The notes: generated from the letters alone by a model not told the origin. 22,611 nt of DNA from Bacilli bacterium (GCA_900752975.1 CAADXH010000113.1:1-22611); one strand, 5' to 3'; numbered from the stretch's first letter, positions 1 through 8,430 are shown. Translations and numbers: made by a program.

Positions 1-40
1 CATAATTTATTATGCTTATATAAAAAATAAAGAAAGGATT

Positions 41-78
41 TAATATAAACTTATAAACTATATTATATGTTTATATTA
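41..78. repeat. 10-bp inverted repeat upstream of the phosphodiesterase gene
   Basis: TAATATAAAC at 41-50 is perfectly mirrored by GTTTATATTA at 69-78, with an 18-nt loop; a further TATAAAC copy lies at 52-58. It ends 13 nt before the start codon at 92. It may be an operator or mRNA hairpin, but the region is nearly all A/T, so chance is possible. An SD-like AGAAAGGA sits just before it at 31-38, too far from the start codon unless the hairpin folds. Confidence 0.35.
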
Positions 79-91
79 TACAAGCTCTAAT

Positions 92-1162
92 ATGAAACCC
101 AATTTTAATAATTGTATCTTAAACGTTGTATCATCTATTATGAATAAGTATGAAGTTAATAGTAAATACATAACTAATAAAATAGTGGAAGAAAAAATAA
201 AAAATGCAAAGCATGTTTTTTTAGTAGTACTTGATGGTTTAGGTCGTAATATTATTGAAAAGCATTTAACTACAGATAGTTTTATTAGATCAAATATGAA
301 GGATTATATCACAAGTGTTTATCCCCCTACAACTGTTGCCGCAACATCAGCGATTTGTTCAGGGATGAGTCCTGGAGAAAGTGGTTGGTTAGGGTGGCAT
401 CAATATTTTGATGAAATAAGACAAGATGTTGTATTATTTAAAAATGTTACGACATACACTAATATTCCATTAACTATTAATGTAGCTAACACATATATTC
501 ACTATACACCAATAATCTCTAAGTTTAAGCATGTAAAGACATTTGAACTATATCCAAGTTTTAAAGAAAATGGTTTTAGAACCTTTAAAGCTATGGGAAA
601 AGAGATGGTTAATATTTCTAAACTAGATGAACCAACTTATGCTTATTGTTATTGGAACAATCCGGATTACTTAATGCATGAATATGGAACAGATAGTCCT
701 AAAGTAAAAAAAGCTGTTAAACAACTCGATAAAACCCTTGCGAAAACATTTAAGAATGTTGGTAAGGATACTACAATAATTATTATGGCAGATCACGGAG
801 TAGTTGACACGACAGATCTATTTCTAACAGATTATCCAGACCTTTATAATACTTTAATTAGAAAACCATCAATTGAAGCAAGAACAGTTGCCTTTAAAGT
901 TAAGGACCATGAAACGTTCAAAAAATTGTTTAATGAATATTTTGGAAAATGGTTTAAACTATATGAAACTGGTGAATTTTTAAAAGAAGGCTATTTAGGT
1001 AGTGAGTATACTAAAGCAATAAGGTTCTTGTTTGATTATGTTGCACTTGCAACTGACAAATATAATATAGCACTGGAAAGAGACGATTTTATTATGAAAG
1101 CTCATCATGCTGGTGATACGGTTGATGAAATGATGGTACCTCTTTCAATTGTGACGAAATAG
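92..1162 (+). CDS. Alkaline phosphatase superfamily phosphodiesterase (type I phosphodiesterase/nucleotide pyrophosphatase-like)
   Basis: Predicted metal-dependent phosphodiesterase or pyrophosphatase of the alkaline phosphatase superfamily. Visible motifs are VVLDGLG with the metal-ligand candidate D48, YPPTTVAATSA with T81 in the nucleophile position of the NPP pattern, MADHGV (second metal site, about residue 234) and a late AHHAGD (last metal site). The 356-residue length suits a single-domain enzyme. No signal peptide or membrane segment is seen, so it is probably cytoplasmic. The substrate cannot be read from the sequence; nucleotide-sugar, phosphoglycerol and nucleotide diesters are all possible. 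The ATG has no good Shine-Dalgarno immediately upstream, but no better in-frame start exists. The glycoside hydrolase gene starts 8 nt after its stop, so the two are co-transcribed. Confidence 0.85.
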   Translation: MKPNFNNCILNVVSSIMNKYEVNSKYITNKIVEEKIKNAKHVFLVVLDGLGRNIIEKHLTTDSFIRSNMKDYITSVYPPTTVAATSAICSGMSPGESGWLGWHQYFDEIRQDVVLFKNVTTYTNIPLTINVANTYIHYTPIISKFKHVKTFELYPSFKENGFRTFKAMGKEMVNISKLDEPTYAYCYWNNPDYLMHEYGTDSPKVKKAVKQLDKTLAKTFKNVGKDTTIIIMADHGVVDTTDLFLTDYPDLYNTLIRKPSIEARTVAFKVKDHETFKKLFNEYFGKWFKLYETGEFLKEGYLGSEYTKAIRFLFDYVALATDKYNIALERDDFIMKAHHAGDTVDEMMVPLSIVTK

Positions 1163-1170
1163 GAGAATTT

Positions 1171-3441
1171 ATGGACTTAAATAATTGGATTAAAAAAAGC
1201 GATTATGCTCATAAAATGGTTGAAGAAAATATTAAGGATGGGGCCGAATACCGACATCAACATAAAAAAGTTGAAAAAGAAGAGTTATTATGGAATGGTT
1301 TAAGCCTTGATAATGTTGCTTTAAGTGGCGTGGGAACACTTAGTTTTGAAGACGGCTCAATAAGACTTGATGAAAATGATGATGTTGAAGATTTAGAGAA
1401 AAGACCAAACTGTAGTGTTATTATCAATCTTGAAAAACATGATTTTAGTATGTATAACCGTGTTTACCTAAAAATGTTTATTAAAGCTACTGGTTTTGTG
1501 AATTTTTATGTTCATTATGCCTTTGGTAGTGTTGTTCATACCGCTAGTCTAATTCCTAATAAATGGAATGAAATTATGTTTGAAGTGGAAGATGTTAATA
1601 GAAATGATGTCAAGACATTAAATATTACTCCATTTTTGTTTGGTACTCCACCCGAGGCATTACCAGATATAAGTTTCTTTATTAAAGATATTAAAATTCA
1701 ATTAGTTAAAGCTGATTATATCAAAGGATGGGAGTTGGAAGAGCGAATTGCTTACTCTCATGTTGGATATTTTACGGATGCTATCAAAACCGCAATAATT
1801 AGTGGAAATAAAGAACTTGAATTTTACTTAAAAGATGAAAATAATAATATAGTGTACCAAAATAGAACTAGATTATGTAAAAGTCATATAGGTGAATTTC
1901 AAGTATTGGATTTTAGTATGGTAAATACTCCAGGAATTTACTACTTAGAAGCAAATAATATAAAAACAAACCTTTTTGAAATATCTAGTAATCCATATCA
2001 ATTATCGATTTGGAAAAGTATGCAGTTTTTAAGAACACTTAGATGTGGAGTAGAAGTTGAAAATGTGCATAGTGCATGTCATTTGAATTGTCGAACAGTT
2101 CATGCAAATGGTAAAAGTGTGCCAAACTTTAGAGGTTGGCATGATGCTGGTGATTTGTCACAATTTGAAATTTGTACAGCCGAAATGACGGAAGCAATTC
2201 TTGATTTAGCACAAAACACTAAAGATGAAGATTTATATAAACGTTTGTTAGAAGAGGGCAAAGTAGGAACTGATTGGCTTCTTCAAACTTCATTTGAGGA
2301 TGGACAAAGGGCCTTAGCAGTAGGTTATAGAATGTGGCGCAAAAATGTGCTTTCACCAACTAATAAAGGTGTATTTCAAAATGCTAGTGAAGAAGGACCA
2401 TTCGAAAACTTTTTAGCTTGTGCTGCTTTATTAAAAGCTGTCAATAGTTATGATAATAATATTTATCAGAATTGGTGTTTAAGAACAGCTATATTAGATT
2501 TTGAAACGGCAGTCAAAGATTACAAGTTAAAAGTTTATACCAAAAGATGGGGCAGTAATATTGATGCGGTAGTAGCAGGAATTGGAGCTGAATGCGCATC
2601 TTTACTATATGAAATTACCAAGGAAAATAAATATCAAAATATAGCCGTAAATTATGGAAATATTATTATGCAAACCCAACAACTTGAGTATCCAAACTGG
2701 GACATTCCTCTTCGCGGCTTCTTTTATGAAGATGTTGATCACAAGTATATGTTAACCTATGAACATCGTGGACATGAACAAACGCCTATTCAAGGTTTAT
2801 ATTATTTATGTAAGACATTTAAAAATCATGAAAATTATAAAAAATGGTATCATAGTTTAGAACTTTATGGAGAGTATGTAAAAAAGACAATTAGTTATAC
2901 CGCGCCTTATAATCTTTTATGTGCTCACGTTTACGATTTAAATAAATTTAATATGGAGCGCTTTACTGTTCCTGCTGGATATGGAACAAAGGCAGAGGCT
3001 TTAGAAAATCTAAAAACTCAAGCAAAACATGGGATTAAATTAAATGATGATGTATATTTACGTATTTTCCCTGCCGCAATCCAGCGCCGTGGTTTCCATG
3101 CAACATTATTAAGTAAAACTAAAGCTGTATCGTTAGTTTCTAAAATAACAAATGATCAAGAACTTCGCCAAATTGCAATTAACCAATTAGAATGGATATT
3201 AGGTAAAAACCCTTTTGCTACTTCAACCATGTATGGTGAGGGATATAATTATCATCCTTTATATGTAGCATATTCACCTCAACTAGTGGGAGCCCTACCA
3301 GTTGGAATTGAAACTAAAGGATATGATGATGAGCCATATTGGCCAACAATTAATAATGCCGTTTATAAGGAAATTTGGGGACATACAACTGGTAAATATT
3401 TATTTGTTTTAAACGATCTTATCGAAGAAAAAAGGCAATAA
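1171..3441 (+). CDS. Glycoside hydrolase family 9 protein, no signal peptide
   Basis: Predicted beta-glycosidase of family GH9 (endoglucanases, also exo-acting glucosidases and glucosaminidases). Residues about 1-195 form a beta-rich accessory region, about 200-275 resemble the CelD-type Ig-like domain, and about 280-756 the (alpha/alpha)6 catalytic domain. GWHDAGD at 322-328 holds the catalytic-base aspartates D325 and D328; the late NNAVYKEIWGHTT segment places the candidate acid E734. ILGKNPF before it is also typical. The N-terminus is hydrophilic, so the enzyme is probably cytoplasmic and would act on imported oligosaccharides rather than on polymeric cellulose. The SD AGGAG at 1161-1165 overlaps the upstream stop codon. 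The family is well supported; the substrate is not. Confidence 0.9.
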   Translation: MDLNNWIKKSDYAHKMVEENIKDGAEYRHQHKKVEKEELLWNGLSLDNVALSGVGTLSFEDGSIRLDENDDVEDLEKRPNCSVIINLEKHDFSMYNRVYLKMFIKATGFVNFYVHYAFGSVVHTASLIPNKWNEIMFEVEDVNRNDVKTLNITPFLFGTPPEALPDISFFIKDIKIQLVKADYIKGWELEERIAYSHVGYFTDAIKTAIISGNKELEFYLKDENNNIVYQNRTRLCKSHIGEFQVLDFSMVNTPGIYYLEANNIKTNLFEISSNPYQLSIWKSMQFLRTLRCGVEVENVHSACHLNCRTVHANGKSVPNFRGWHDAGDLSQFEICTAEMTEAILDLAQNTKDEDLYKRLLEEGKVGTDWLLQTSFEDGQRALAVGYRMWRKNVLSPTNKGVFQNASEEGPFENFLACAALLKAVNSYDNNIYQNWCLRTAILDFETAVKDYKLKVYTKRWGSNIDAVVAGIGAECASLLYEITKENKYQNIAVNYGNIIMQTQQLEYPNWDIPLRGFFYEDVDHKYMLTYEHRGHEQTPIQGLYYLCKTFKNHENYKKWYHSLELYGEYVKKTISYTAPYNLLCAHVYDLNKFNMERFTVPAGYGTKAEALENLKTQAKHGIKLNDDVYLRIFPAAIQRRGFHATLLSKTKAVSLVSKITNDQELRQIAINQLEWILGKNPFATSTMYGEGYNYHPLYVAYSPQLVGALPVGIETKGYDDEPYWPTINNAVYKEIWGHTTGKYLFVLNDLIEEKRQ

Positions 3442-3460
3442 TATCACACGATATTATTGT
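3434..3460. terminator. Bidirectional intrinsic terminator between convergent genes
   Basis: CAATAATATC (3436-3445), loop ACAC, GATATTATTG (3450-3459) form a perfect 10-bp stem. The stop codons of both convergent genes (3439-3441 plus, 3454-3456 minus) lie inside the stem. Read on the minus strand, the hairpin is followed by CCTTTTTTC; the plus-strand T tract (TCCTTTG) is weaker. Confidence 0.65.
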
Positions 3461-4899
3461 CCTTTGTGCGTTATTAAATGTTTTATTTCTTTACCACTTC
3501 TAAGAGCCACCGGAAGTCCACCAGTTATTTTTTGCCAATATGTAGTAATTAACATATTAGGAACCTTATTTAATTTTGGAGAAATACTTGCAAGAGAAGT
3601 ATGTTTATTAACGATAAATCCCATATACGAGCCATAATAAGAATAGTAATATTTATTATAGGTAAGAGGTGTCCAAACATCTAACAACTTAATGCTATCT
3701 TTTAAAGTAGGATATAATTTAACAATTATTTCTTGAAGTTTTAATCCTAAATCATGTTTAACTTTATTGTAGTTTTCATGATTTTGGTCATTTAATTCTT
3801 TCCAATAATCATAGTCTCTTGGAGTTTGGGTAATGTATACTTGAATAACTGTTTTTTCATCATTAGGATAAAGATAGGAATAATCTCTTATAATTAGCCG
3901 ATTAATTTGTCTTTTTCCAATTGTAAGTGATTCAATTTCATTTATCACCGTATCAATAATAGGACTATCTTTCTTATTAACTAAGTAAGCCACATGAAAA
4001 CTTGAAACAGCAGGATATTTATATTTGTTTTCAAATTTTGAGATTAGTTTTTGATTAACGTATTTTTTATCAATTAGGTTATTATAAAGATAATATGGGT
4101 CACCGGTATAAATTAAATAATCGCCACTAACGATTTCATTATTGTTTATTTCCATATCTGTAAATTTGTCGTTATTAAAAGTAATTTTGGTTACTTTGCT
4201 GTTGTAGAATATTTTACCGCCAAGTTCTTGGTATTTTTTCAAAATATTCTTAGAAAATTCGGCTGATCCTTTTTGATAGACTTTGCCATTACCACTTGCG
4301 AAAGTCGCATATGAACAAAAAAGGAATAGGGGAGAATACTCACCTGGAATATAGTCGGTAAAAACTCTTTTAAGGAGTGGATGTTTGTATTTTCGAGCAT
4401 ATTCGGCTAAAGTTATTTTATGGTAATTTAAATAACAAGATGCATAGCCAAATACTTTGTTGGTGAAAGTTGTAAAGAAATTTCCATCTTTCATACTATT
4501 AGAAATTCGTTTAGTAATATTAATAAATTTATTAATTTCTTTACGGTCTTCATATGAAACTTTTAACATTTCAGTTCTTGTTTTTTCAAGATCGGCATAT
4601 AGCGCTATAGAATCATTACCATAAGTTGATTTATAAAAGTATTCACCTTGATATAAATTACTAGTTTCATCCATCGCACCTATTTTTTTCCACAACTTAA
4701 AGTCTTTGGTGTGTTGGTTAGTGCCTGTGAGCCAGTGCATACAATTATCGATGTAATAGCCTTCTCTAACCCAGCCCGTGCAGCAACCTCCTGGCCAGTT
4801 ATTTTTTTCATAAATACTTGTATCGTATCCTTTTTCTAGAGCATAAATACCAGCAGTTAGTCCAGTTATTCCAGCTCCTATTATAATCATTTTTTTCAT
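3454..4899 (-). CDS. FAD-dependent oxidoreductase, phytoene desaturase (CrtI)-like
   Basis: Predicted flavoprotein of the CrtI-like/COG1233 amine-oxidase-type superfamily. The N-terminus carries the dinucleotide-binding fold GAGITG at 8-13 with the ribose-binding acid E31 (SIYEKNNWPGG), and the C-terminus holds a typical FAD-contact segment (TTYWQKITGGLPVALRSG). At 481 residues it matches the family length. A CC pair at 39-40 follows the PGG motif. No carotenoid biosynthesis partners are in the window, so a true phytoene desaturase role is unsupported; many gut Firmicutes carry such proteins with unknown substrates. The start is set by AGGTGA at 4904-4909 (complement). It is a single-gene minus-strand unit, divergent from the DUF362 operon. 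Confidence 0.85.
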   Translation of the reverse strand: MKKMIIIGAGITGLTAGIYALEKGYDTSIYEKNNWPGGCCTGWVREGYYIDNCMHWLTGTNQHTKDFKLWKKIGAMDETSNLYQGEYFYKSTYGNDSIALYADLEKTRTEMLKVSYEDRKEINKFINITKRISNSMKDGNFFTTFTNKVFGYASCYLNYHKITLAEYARKYKHPLLKRVFTDYIPGEYSPLFLFCSYATFASGNGKVYQKGSAEFSKNILKKYQELGGKIFYNSKVTKITFNNDKFTDMEINNNEIVSGDYLIYTGDPYYLYNNLIDKKYVNQKLISKFENKYKYPAVSSFHVAYLVNKKDSPIIDTVINEIESLTIGKRQINRLIIRDYSYLYPNDEKTVIQVYITQTPRDYDYWKELNDQNHENYNKVKHDLGLKLQEIIVKLYPTLKDSIKLLDVWTPLTYNKYYYSYYGSYMGFIVNKHTSLASISPKLNKVPNMLITTYWQKITGGLPVALRSGKEIKHLITHKGQ

Positions 4900-4950
4900 A
4901 AAATCACCTAGTTATATTATTTGAAAAATAATAAAAAATATACTTGATAG

Positions 4951-4979
4951 TTGAAAAAAAGCCAAAATTAAAGTATAAT
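4951..4979 (+). promoter_or_regulatory. Sigma-A-type promoter for the DUF362 operon
   Basis: TTGAAA at 4951-4956 and TATAAT at 4974-4979 are separated by exactly 17 nt. The start codon of the DUF362 gene follows 18 nt after the -10 box, giving a very short leader with SD GAGGTGAT at 4987-4994. Confidence 0.75.
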
Positions 4980-4997
4980 TAATATTGAGGTGATAAT

Positions 4998-5873
4998 GTG
5001 AAAGCAAAAGTATATTTTTCAAAAACCATAAGTCCTGAAGAAGTAGTTAGATTATTTGAAATGATTGATTCACCACTTTATGGTAATGTTGCGGTGAAGG
5101 TGCATTCTGGTGAAGTAGGCAATCAAAATTTCTTAAAACCTATGTTTTGGAAACCAATAGTTGAAAAAGTAAATGGTACGGTTGTTGAATGTAATACTGC
5201 ATATGATGGTGGACGTGACACTAGTGAAAAACACCTACAAACTTTAAAAGATCATGGGTGGACAAAGTATTTTAATGTTGATTTATTAGATGAAGAAGGT
5301 CCTGATTTAGAATTAGATATCCCAAATGGTAAAACAATAAAAAAGAATTATGTCGGAAAACATTTAAAAAATTACGATTCCATGATTGTGCTATCACACT
5401 TTAAAGGTCATCCAATGGGTGGATATGGGGGTGCCCTAAAGCAACTATCAATCGGTGTTGCCTCAAGCTATGGTAAAGCCTACATTCATGGATGTGGTGT
5501 TCCTAAAGATTTAGGGACTGCAGATCATAATAAATTTTTAGAATCAATGAGCGATGCGGCTAAATCAGTAATTGACTATTTTAACGGTAAAATTGTTTAT
5601 GTAAATGTCATGAAAAACATGTCTGTAGACTGTGATTGTTGTAGTATTGCTGAAGACCCATGCATGAAAGACATTGGTATTTTGGTGTCACTTGACCCAG
5701 TTGCAATTGATCAAGCTTGTATTGATTTAGTTTATAACTCTAATGATCCTGGTAAAGATCATTTAATTGAAAGAATTGAATCTAGAAATGGAATTTACAC
5801 AATTGCTTGTGCCGAAAAAAATCATTCAGGAACTAAAGATTACGAATTAATCGATGTTACTTTAGAGAAATAG
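4998..5873 (+). CDS. DUF362 domain-containing protein, short form without ferredoxin domain
   Basis: DUF362 family protein, probably an iron-sulfur-associated cytoplasmic protein of unknown biochemical role. The family core is clear: SHFKGHPMGGYGGALKQLSIG, a cysteine cluster at C212, C214, C215 and C222, then the conserved segment DIGILVSLDPVAIDQAC. At 291 residues it lacks the separate 4Fe-4S ferredoxin module that longer members carry. The start is GTG at 4998, chosen because GAGGTGAT lies 3 nt upstream and the ATG at 4996 is followed at once by a stop. It leads an operon: the next gene starts one base after its stop. The pairing with a kinase-like gene gives no firm clue to function. Confidence 0.85.
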   Translation: MKAKVYFSKTISPEEVVRLFEMIDSPLYGNVAVKVHSGEVGNQNFLKPMFWKPIVEKVNGTVVECNTAYDGGRDTSEKHLQTLKDHGWTKYFNVDLLDEEGPDLELDIPNGKTIKKNYVGKHLKNYDSMIVLSHFKGHPMGGYGGALKQLSIGVASSYGKAYIHGCGVPKDLGTADHNKFLESMSDAAKSVIDYFNGKIVYVNVMKNMSVDCDCCSIAEDPCMKDIGILVSLDPVAIDQACIDLVYNSNDPGKDHLIERIESRNGIYTIACAEKNHSGTKDYELIDVTLEK

Positions 5874-5874
5874 T

Positions 5875-6468
5875 ATGATACAAACAAAGAATGAATTTAA
5901 TAGAATTTTAACGACAATTTCAGAACAGTGTTTATACAAACCAAATATTGTTATCGCAATCGATGGAATGTGCGCAAGTGGTAAAACCACCCTAGCCCTA
6001 ATGCTTCAAAAAATATTTAACGCAAGAACTATTCATATGGATGATTTCTTTTTAACGGATAACATCAAAACCCCAGAAAGACTTTTAGAAGTAGGTGGAA
6101 ATATTGATTATGACCGTTTTAAAGATGAAATTATTATGAATCTAGATAAAGATATTGCCTATAAGCCCTATAATTGTCATCATCATGCCTTTGATAAAGA
6201 AAAAGTTTTACCATTAACTGCACTAACAATAATTGAAGGGGCATATGCCCTACACCCAAAGTTCGGTGAATATTATGATTATGCTGTCTTTATGATGGTA
6301 TCTAATGACCAACAAATTGCAAGGATTAAACAACGAAATGGCAGTGAAATGACTAAAATATTTAAAGATCGCTGGATTAAACTAGAAAATGAATATTTTG
6401 ATAAATTTGATATTAAAAGTAGATGCAATATTATCTTTGATACTAGTGAGGAAAATGAAAATGAATAA
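5875..6468 (+). CDS. P-loop kinase, uridine kinase-like
   Basis: Small P-loop NTPase resembling the uridine kinase/phosphoribulokinase group. Walker A is GMCASGKT at 31-38, followed by HMDDFFL, which resembles the DDFY substrate-binding strand of uridine kinases, and IIEGAYALHP, which resembles the IVEG segment of these enzymes. At 197 residues it is near family length. It probably phosphorylates a nucleoside or other small hydroxylated molecule in the cytoplasm; the exact substrate is open. There is no clear Shine-Dalgarno, and the ATG lies one base beyond the DUF362 stop, so translation is probably coupled. Its end overlaps the following dehydrogenase gene by 8 nt. Confidence 0.8.
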   Translation: MIQTKNEFNRILTTISEQCLYKPNIVIAIDGMCASGKTTLALMLQKIFNARTIHMDDFFLTDNIKTPERLLEVGGNIDYDRFKDEIIMNLDKDIAYKPYNCHHHAFDKEKVLPLTALTIIEGAYALHPKFGEYYDYAVFMMVSNDQQIARIKQRNGSEMTKIFKDRWIKLENEYFDKFDIKSRCNIIFDTSEENENE

Positions 6469-7246
6469 TTATACATTAATCACTGGCTCAAGTTCAGGAA
6501 TTGGTTATGAACTTGCACTTAAATTTGCGAAAGAAGGTCATAATCTAATTCTTGTTTCTAGAAATGAAGTTAAACTGCAAAAACTTAAAGAAGAAATTAA
6601 TAAAAAAACAAGTATTGATGTAATTATATTTCCTTGTGATTTAACAAATAATGATTCTATAAATACTCTATTCAAGTGTTTTGACGAGTTAAATGTTAAT
6701 GTTGATATTTTATGTAATAACGCAGGTGTAGGTTACTATGGTGAATTCCTAAATAATGAAATAGAAAATACCATTTCTATGATTGAACTAAACATAACTG
6801 CATTAACACATCTTACATATTATTTCGGCAAAAAAATGAAAAGTAAAAAGAGAGGTACAATTTTAAATATTGCCTCAGTTGGAAGTTTTGTTCCAGGCCC
6901 TATGTTTGCGGTATACTATGCCACAAAGGCGTATGTATTATCTTTTTCAGAAGCATTAAGCATGGAACTTAAACCTTATAATGTTAATGTATGCACCATA
7001 TGTCCTGGCCCCACAAATACTAATTTCTTTATCAATGCAAGTACAGGCCAAATCGATTTGCTTAAAAAAATTAGGCCAACATCACCTAAAGTCGTCAGTG
7101 ATTTTGCCTATAATGCAATTAAAAAGAAAACAGTGGTGGGAATTCCATGTTTCAAAAATAAAGTTAGTGTCTTTTTTACAAAATATTTAAGCCGAAAAAC
7201 TGTTAGAAAAATTATGTATAAAATTCAAACTAATAGGGCAAAATAA
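6461..7246 (+). CDS. Short-chain dehydrogenase/reductase (SDR family)
   Basis: Classical SDR of 261 residues, a cytoplasmic NAD(P)-dependent oxidoreductase. TGSSSGIG near residue 9 is the cofactor-binding glycine motif, NNAG lies in mid-sequence, and IAS...YYATK gives the catalytic Ser-Tyr-Lys set. The start at 6461 was chosen over the open frame beginning at 6389 because the SDR fold starts right after it (MNNYTLITG) and SD GAGGA at 6448-6452 is 8 nt away. ATG and the upstream TAA share the 8-nt sequence ATGAATAA, so expression is coupled to the kinase gene. The substrate is unknown; SDRs of this length act on alcohols, sugars or fatty-acyl chains. Confidence 0.9.
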   Translation: MNNYTLITGSSSGIGYELALKFAKEGHNLILVSRNEVKLQKLKEEINKKTSIDVIIFPCDLTNNDSINTLFKCFDELNVNVDILCNNAGVGYYGEFLNNEIENTISMIELNITALTHLTYYFGKKMKSKKRGTILNIASVGSFVPGPMFAVYYATKAYVLSFSEALSMELKPYNVNVCTICPGPTNTNFFINASTGQIDLLKKIRPTSPKVVSDFAYNAIKKKTVVGIPCFKNKVSVFFTKYLSRKTVRKIMYKIQTNRAK

Positions 7247-7291
7247 AACTACCTTAATGAACAGTAAGTTCAAAAGGGTAGTTTTTTCTTT
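7245..7291 (+). terminator. Intrinsic terminator of the DUF362-kinase-SDR operon
   Basis: AAAACTACC at 7245-7253 pairs with GGTAGTTTT at 7277-7285, followed by more T residues. The loop holds a second small stem, TGAAC (7258-7262) with GTTCA (7268-7272). The stop codon TAA at 7244-7246 overlaps the left arm. Confidence 0.85.
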
Positions 7292-7400
7292 TTCTCCTTT
7301 TAATAATTGTTATAATTTAAAATGTGCTACTTATAGGCTGTTGATAAAAATAACATTATGATATAAACTAAAGTAGTAATTCTTCAGAAAGGAGCATACT

Positions 7401-7655
7401 ATGACTGAACATGATAAATTATACAACGATGATGACCGTTCCTTAAACGTTTTATTTGGATTAAAATTAAAACAAATAAGAACCGAAAAACGTATGTCTC
7501 AAGAAGAATTCGCTTGGACAATTGGTGTTCATCGTACATATCTTGGTCAAATAGAACGAGCAGAGAAAAACATAACTCTTAAGAATATTGAAAAGATATG
7601 TATAGCTTTAGGAATTGATCCGAGAGAGTTATTTGATTTTAAAGACCTTAAGTAA
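7401..7655 (+). CDS. XRE-family HTH transcriptional regulator
   Basis: An 84-residue protein made almost only of a Cro/C1-type helix-turn-helix domain at about residues 20-80. SQEEFAWT (33-40) fits helix 2 and HRTYLGQIE (44-52) the recognition helix. The pattern SQEEFA..GVHRTYL..IER..KNI.L.NIEKI resembles restriction-modification controller (C) proteins, but no methylase or endonuclease lies nearby. It probably binds DNA as a dimer and may regulate itself or neighbouring genes. SD AAAGGAG at 7388-7394 supports the ATG. It stands alone between two terminators and converges on the glycerophosphodiesterase gene. Upstream, TTGATA (7341-7346) and TATAAA (7362-7367) are a suboptimal possible promoter with a 15-nt spacer. 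Confidence 0.88.
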   Translation: MTEHDKLYNDDDRSLNVLFGLKLKQIRTEKRMSQEEFAWTIGVHRTYLGQIERAEKNITLKNIEKICIALGIDPRELFDFKDLK

Positions 7656-7686
7656 AAAAGCAGTTGGCATTAGTCAACTGTTTTCT
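7655..7686. terminator. Bidirectional terminator between XRE and GDPD genes
   Basis: CAGTTG (7661-7666), an 8-nt loop and CAACTG (7675-7680) are flanked by AAAAAAG on the left and TTTTCTTTTTT on the right, so both strands give a hairpin followed by T residues. It lies across the stop codon of the minus-strand gene at 7670. Confidence 0.75.
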
Positions 7687-8407
7687 TTTTTAAAGTATCT
7701 AGTCCTTCCTTAAATGGAAAATCCATTATAATGTAATCAACGCCCTTATTTGTAAGTTTATTAATTTGTTTCATATTTTTTACCGTCCATACACTAACGG
7801 GAATTCCAAGTTTATGCATACGTTTAATGTATGAAAATAGTAATAACTTATAATATGGAGAAATTACATCACATTTAGTTTTTTTAATATGCTTTTTCGG
7901 AAAGACATCAAAAAATCTGGAGAAAATACCATATTTTAAATGTTTTTCGCCAAGTATTAAAGCTGTTTTGACTTTTGGATCAATTTCTTTTACTTTAATG
8001 ATAATCTCTTTATTAAATGATCTAATCATAAAGTCATCATATGAAGTATGTGCAAGCATTAGTTCAATAACTTCATTTTCAAATCCAGGTTCTTTAAGTT
8101 CAATATCCATAAAAAGTTTCCCCGCTAACTCATCAACAACATCATTAAACTTGGGCATTATGTAGCCTTTTTTCATTGTAATTTCTTTTAATTCATTGTA
8201 AGTATAATCACAGATCATAAATTCATCAACACTTGGATCGTGATTTAATAGGATTACGCCATCTTTAGTTTTTCTTAAATCAAACTCAATTCCATCTGCA
8301 TGATATTGATATGCGAGCTTTAAAGCATCCATTGTATTCTCACGAGCGAGGTTTGAAGCACCGCGATGGGCGATTATCATTGGTTTAATCTCTTTATTAT
8401 CAGTCAT
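7670..8407 (-). CDS. Glycerophosphodiester phosphodiesterase (GDPD family)
   Basis: Predicted metal-dependent enzyme that hydrolyses glycerophosphodiesters, from phospholipid or teichoic acid turnover, to glycerol-3-phosphate and an alcohol. The signature is complete: AHRGAS with H14 and R15, ENT at 23-25, GIEFDLRKTKDG with E41 and D43, and NHD with H56. At 245 residues without signal peptide it fits the compact cytoplasmic UgpQ-like type. An in-frame GTG at 8414-8416 would add three residues, but it lies inside the AGGTGA ribosome binding site (8413-8418); the ATG at 8405-8407 is 5 nt downstream of that site and is preferred. It is a single-gene unit, divergent from the MFS carrier. Confidence 0.92.
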   Translation of the reverse strand: MTDNKEIKPMIIAHRGASNLARENTMDALKLAYQYHADGIEFDLRKTKDGVILLNHDPSVDEFMICDYTYNELKEITMKKGYIMPKFNDVVDELAGKLFMDIELKEPGFENEVIELMLAHTSYDDFMIRSFNKEIIIKVKEIDPKVKTALILGEKHLKYGIFSRFFDVFPKKHIKKTKCDVISPYYKLLLFSYIKRMHKLGIPVSVWTVKNMKQINKLTNKGVDYIIMDFPFKEGLDTLKKKTVD

Positions 8408-8430
8408 ATGTGTCACCTACCATTAATAAT

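Noticed and set aside
3454..4899. Carotenoid biosynthesis gene (true phytoene desaturase).
   Set aside because: The fold is right, but no phytoene synthase or other carotenoid genes are nearby, and CrtI-like proteins of other function are common in anaerobic Firmicutes.
6389..6460. Upstream extension of the SDR gene by 24 codons.
   Set aside because: It lies inside the kinase gene, has no ribosome binding site, and the SDR fold begins right after the ATG at 6461, which has GAGGA 8 nt upstream.
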